A DNA stretch of 8,112 bases from an uncultured Flavobacteriales bacterium (lineage in GTDB: Bacteria > Bacteroidota > Bacteroidia > Flavobacteriales > UBA7430). Positions 6,072 to 8,112 of this stretch are shown piece by piece (the stretch's first letter is position 1; each line of letters opens with the position of its first letter). Under the pieces are notes generated by a model. That model saw only the letters and a program-made list of their open reading frames with translations. It made no database searches and had not been told where the DNA came from. Location of the stretch: NCBI GenBank assembly GCA_913041775.1, contig CAJWJW010000060.1, positions 1 to 8,112 of the forward strand. Direction: 5' to 3'. A program made the translations under genes and the position numbers.

Positions 6072-7463
6072 CTATTTTTTTCTCAAATGAAATTCAACCT
6101 TTTCTAAATCGTCCATCTTCAATAAAAAAGAGGTTATAAAAGAGATGATTTGTGACTCCGCTTCAAAGTTAATCTTTTCTACATCATCACTTGGCCTGTG
6201 ATAATCATTGTGTTTCCCAGTCCAAAAATGCAATGCTGGCACGCCCATTTTGTAAAATGCAGTATGATCGGAAGGCCCATCTTCTCGTTTTTCTAATTTC
6301 AGTGGAAAGGCATCGCAGTCAATTTCTTTTAAGTATGATTCCCATTTCAAGGCACTACCTGTACCTTCGATAGTTAAATCCATGCCTTTTTCCATACGAC
6401 CTACCATGTCCATATTCAAAGCGAAATTTAATTCACTTAAAGGAATTGTTGGATTGTTTACAAAATATTGAGAACCTAACAAACCCTTTTCCTCAGCAGA
6501 GAAAGCAATAAAAAGGTAATTATATTGCTCAGTATCTTTATTATTTACAAAGTAATGAGCCAACTCTAAAACCGCAGCAGTTCCGCTGGCATTATCATCT
6601 GCACCATTGTGAATTCTACGAGGGCCTTTATACAAAGATCCTTCACCGCCAAAACCCAAATGATCGTAATGTCCCATTATAGCAATAGTATTTTCGGATC
6701 CATTATCCAAAAACCCTACAACATTATGTGCTTTTGCAGGAACCTCATACTGAAGTACCGATAAGCTCGCATTTTCTAAATATTCTACAGGAACTTTAGC
6801 AAAAGCCGATGGCTTTAAAAACACAACAGGGATCCCTATTTTTTCTATTCGTTTGAAATTTGAAATGGGCAAGTCAACTCCATTTTGAGAACTATACAAT
6901 AATAGAGCTACTGCTCCCCTATCTTTAGCTTCAATAGCACGACTTAATAAATCTGGCACCTCAAATTCTAAGTTTTTAGGAGTGGAAATATCTAGCTGAA
7001 CTATATATCCATTTACCTCTAAATCTAATCTTTCATAATCAGAATACCCTTCTGCTGGCAGATGTATTCCATATAAAGCAGCCAATACAGGAATATCGGT
7101 TAAGGTTCCATTTGAAGATAAGTTAATTGGAAAAAACTCATGGTTTAGCCTAATCAGTTTGTTGTTTATAGAAAGCTTCGTTTTATTTGGTTTTTGTTTA
7201 ACCGTTTCGAAATATGAAAAATCTTGAACAAAACCATTTGTTCCTTTCGGACTCAAGCCGATTTCTTCCATTCGTGCTACAATATAATCTCTGGCCTTTA
7301 TTTCTCCTGTTGTACCAGGCTTACGACCTTCCATTTGATCACTAGCAAGAGTAGAAACATCAATTTTAAGTCGCTTAACGGCTTTTTTATTAACCTTAGA
7401 GCAATCTTGTGCAAAAGTAAAAAGAGGAAGAATAAGCAATAAAAGGATTCCGTATTTTCTCAT
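6072..7463 (-). CDS. Secreted M28 family zinc metallopeptidase (aminopeptidase-like)
   Basis: A 463-residue exported peptidase. Seen: a signal peptide at 1-18 (MRKYGILLLLILPLFTFA), with probable signal-peptidase I cleavage after TFA; Cys21 lacks a lipobox in front, so it is probably not a lipoprotein. The M28 catalytic domain has HYDHLG at 265-270 (zinc ligand His265, catalytic Asp267), NGADDNASG at 286-294 (bridging Asp289), FSAEEKGLLG at 321-330 (general base Glu324, ligand Glu325), NMDMVG at 350-355 (ligand Asp352) and SDHTAFYKMGVPALHF at 398-413 (ligand His400). All zinc-site residues are present. Residues about 120-240, with RGAVALLLYS and IPVVFL, look like an inserted PA domain, often a lid for substrate access. 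The likely substrate is peptides in the periplasm or outside the cell; specificity cannot be read. The TAG stop abuts the gpsA ATG. Upstream is the purF terminator, so a promoter should lie in 7464-7520. Confidence 0.93.
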   Translation of the reverse strand: MRKYGILLLLILPLFTFAQDCSKVNKKAVKRLKIDVSTLASDQMEGRKPGTTGEIKARDYIVARMEEIGLSPKGTNGFVQDFSYFETVKQKPNKTKLSINNKLIRLNHEFFPINLSSNGTLTDIPVLAALYGIHLPAEGYSDYERLDLEVNGYIVQLDISTPKNLEFEVPDLLSRAIEAKDRGAVALLLYSSQNGVDLPISNFKRIEKIGIPVVFLKPSAFAKVPVEYLENASLSVLQYEVPAKAHNVVGFLDNGSENTIAIMGHYDHLGFGGEGSLYKGPRRIHNGADDNASGTAAVLELAHYFVNNKDTEQYNYLFIAFSAEEKGLLGSQYFVNNPTIPLSELNFALNMDMVGRMEKGMDLTIEGTGSALKWESYLKEIDCDAFPLKLEKREDGPSDHTAFYKMGVPALHFWTGKHNDYHRPSDDVEKINFEAESQIISFITSFLLKMDDLEKVEFHLRKK

Positions 7464-7520
7464 AGATATAGATTCTAGTTCTAGTAGGATATATTAGGTA
7501 ATTCTCGTTGATATTATACA
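7464..7520 (-). promoter_or_regulatory. Presumed promoter region of the M28-gpsA unit, no clear element
   Basis: These 57 bases separate the purF terminator from the M28 ATG, and since that terminator should stop purF transcription, a promoter is expected here. Read on the minus strand, the segment holds TATAATAT near its start but no TAnnTTTG match and no Shine-Dalgarno. A direct repeat TTCTAG-TTCTAG lies at 7473-7484. I cannot point to a specific promoter, so this is inferred from gene layout alone. Confidence 0.3.
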
Positions 7521-7548
7521 AAAAACCCTCCTTATCAGGAGGGTTTTT
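7521..7548 (-). terminator. Intrinsic terminator after purF
   Basis: A perfect 12-bp inverted repeat: arms 7521-7532 and 7537-7548 around a 4-base loop (7533-7536). The core is CCCTCCT paired with AGGAGGG, flanked by AAAAA and TTTTT, so on the minus strand the hairpin ends in a short U-run. It starts 7 bases after the purF stop, right where a terminator for purF belongs. The flanking A and T runs make it symmetrical, but no plus-strand gene enters it here. Confidence 0.9.
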
Positions 7549-7555
7549 CATCAGC

Positions 7556-8112
7556 TTAATATGCTCTATTAGGATTACCTTCTACGTAATACATAAAGGC
7601 TTTGTTTACTACTTTGTTTCCTCCTGGTGTAGGATAATTACCTGTAAAGTACCAATCTCCTTTATGGTTAGGACAAGCTTTATGTAACTCGTCTATACCT
7701 TGGAAGATTATTTCTACTTCAGCATTAATATCATCTGGTCTAAGAAGTTCCACACATTTAGCAGAAATTTCTTCTGGAGTAAATGGATCGTAGATACCCT
7801 TTACATAATTTACTACCTCTTCTTTAGGAAGTCCAATTTGTGCTTTACACTTTTGGTAAATTTCATCTATTAAAGACTCCATCCCTCTATCTTTCAATAA
7901 AGCGATAGCAGCTCTAAAGGCAATAAAGTCACCCATTCTAGCCATATCTATACCGTAGCAATCTGGGTATCGAATTTGAGGTGCCGAAGAAACCACTACT
8001 ATCTTCTTAGGATTTAAGCGGTCTAGTATTTTAAGAATACTTTTCTTTAAGGTAGTCCCTCTTACAATACTATCGTCTATCATTACCAAATTATCGGTAT
8101 TACTTACTTGTC
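7556..8112 (-). CDS. purF: Amidophosphoribosyltransferase, C-terminal part (partial at window edge)
   Basis: The visible 184 residues are the C-terminal part of PurF, which makes 5-phosphoribosylamine from PRPP and glutamine, the first step of purine synthesis. The frame stays open to the right edge (…NTDNLVMIDDSIVRG), so the true start lies outside and the internal TTG or ATG codons near 8089 are not the start. Seen: the PRPP-binding loop MIDDSIVRGTT at fragment residues 10-20, then VVVSSAPQIRYPDCYGIDM, the family's flexible-loop and core region. The N-terminal glutaminase domain with its Cys nucleophile is not in view. About 164 residues follow the PRPP loop, roughly 30 more than I recall for E. 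coli PurF, ending in GNYPTPGGNKVVNKAFMYYV; this looks like a lineage-typical C-terminal extension. The gene ends before a strong terminator. Confidence 0.94.
   Translation of the reverse strand, partial: QVSNTDNLVMIDDSIVRGTTLKKSILKILDRLNPKKIVVVSSAPQIRYPDCYGIDMARMGDFIAFRAAIALLKDRGMESLIDEIYQKCKAQIGLPKEEVVNYVKGIYDPFTPEEISAKCVELLRPDDINAEVEIIFQGIDELHKACPNHKGDWYFTGNYPTPGGNKVVNKAFMYYVEGNPNRAY

Noticed and set aside
7224..7442. 72-codon open frame opposite the M28 peptidase signal-peptide region
   Set aside because: Antisense to a clear signal peptide and mature N-terminus; no start context or recognisable product.
1..8112. Mobile element, CRISPR array, defence island or toxin-antitoxin pair
   Set aside because: I saw no transposase or integrase motifs, terminal repeats, regularly spaced repeats or composition shift; the recognised genes are housekeeping or common accessory genes in apparently native context.

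Overview
The window looks like ordinary core chromosome from a member of the Bacteroidota, most likely a marine or environmental Flavobacteriia. Four things point there. The DNA is AT-rich throughout. No start codon has a clear Shine-Dalgarno sequence. The ATP synthase epsilon subunit is short. The permease, the M28 peptidase (signal peptide ending TFAQ) and the PurF C-terminus read like family members I know from this phylum. This assignment is by recognition; no search was run. I see no phage, insertion sequence, CRISPR, tRNA, rRNA or defence system.

Layout, plus strand (1-3664): the last 41 codons of atpD, then atpC with a truncated-type epsilon subunit, closed by a strong bidirectional hairpin terminator at 387-424. 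Only 24 bases after its T-run begins a biotin cluster, bioF-bioD-bioA. bioF and bioD overlap by ATGA; bioD and bioA are 31 bases apart. A 60-residue unrecognised two-helix membrane protein follows 14 bases after bioA. Together BioF, BioA and BioD take pimeloyl-thioester to dethiobiotin. BioB and the pimeloyl-forming enzymes (BioC/BioH type) are not in the window and must lie elsewhere.

Layout, minus strand (8112-3713, read right to left): the C-terminal part of purF ends at 7556 and is followed by a 12-bp-stem terminator. Next comes a secreted M28 metallopeptidase with a probable PA-type insert. Its TAG stop directly abuts the ATG of gpsA (glycerol-3-phosphate dehydrogenase). After a 112-base gap comes a MacB/FtsX-type ABC transporter permease with no ATPase beside it. 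The two blocks converge at 3665-3712, an AT-rich gap holding an imperfect inverted repeat.

The most interesting points are regulatory and small-scale. An exact 14-base sequence containing TATCTTTA, close to the Bacteroidota -7 element TAnnTTTG, lies immediately upstream of both bioF and the permease gene, and implies a nearly leaderless bioF mRNA. The others are the small membrane gene in the biotin cluster and the zero-base junction between a secreted peptidase and a cytoplasmic lipid-synthesis enzyme. I found no convincing undescribed multi-gene system.
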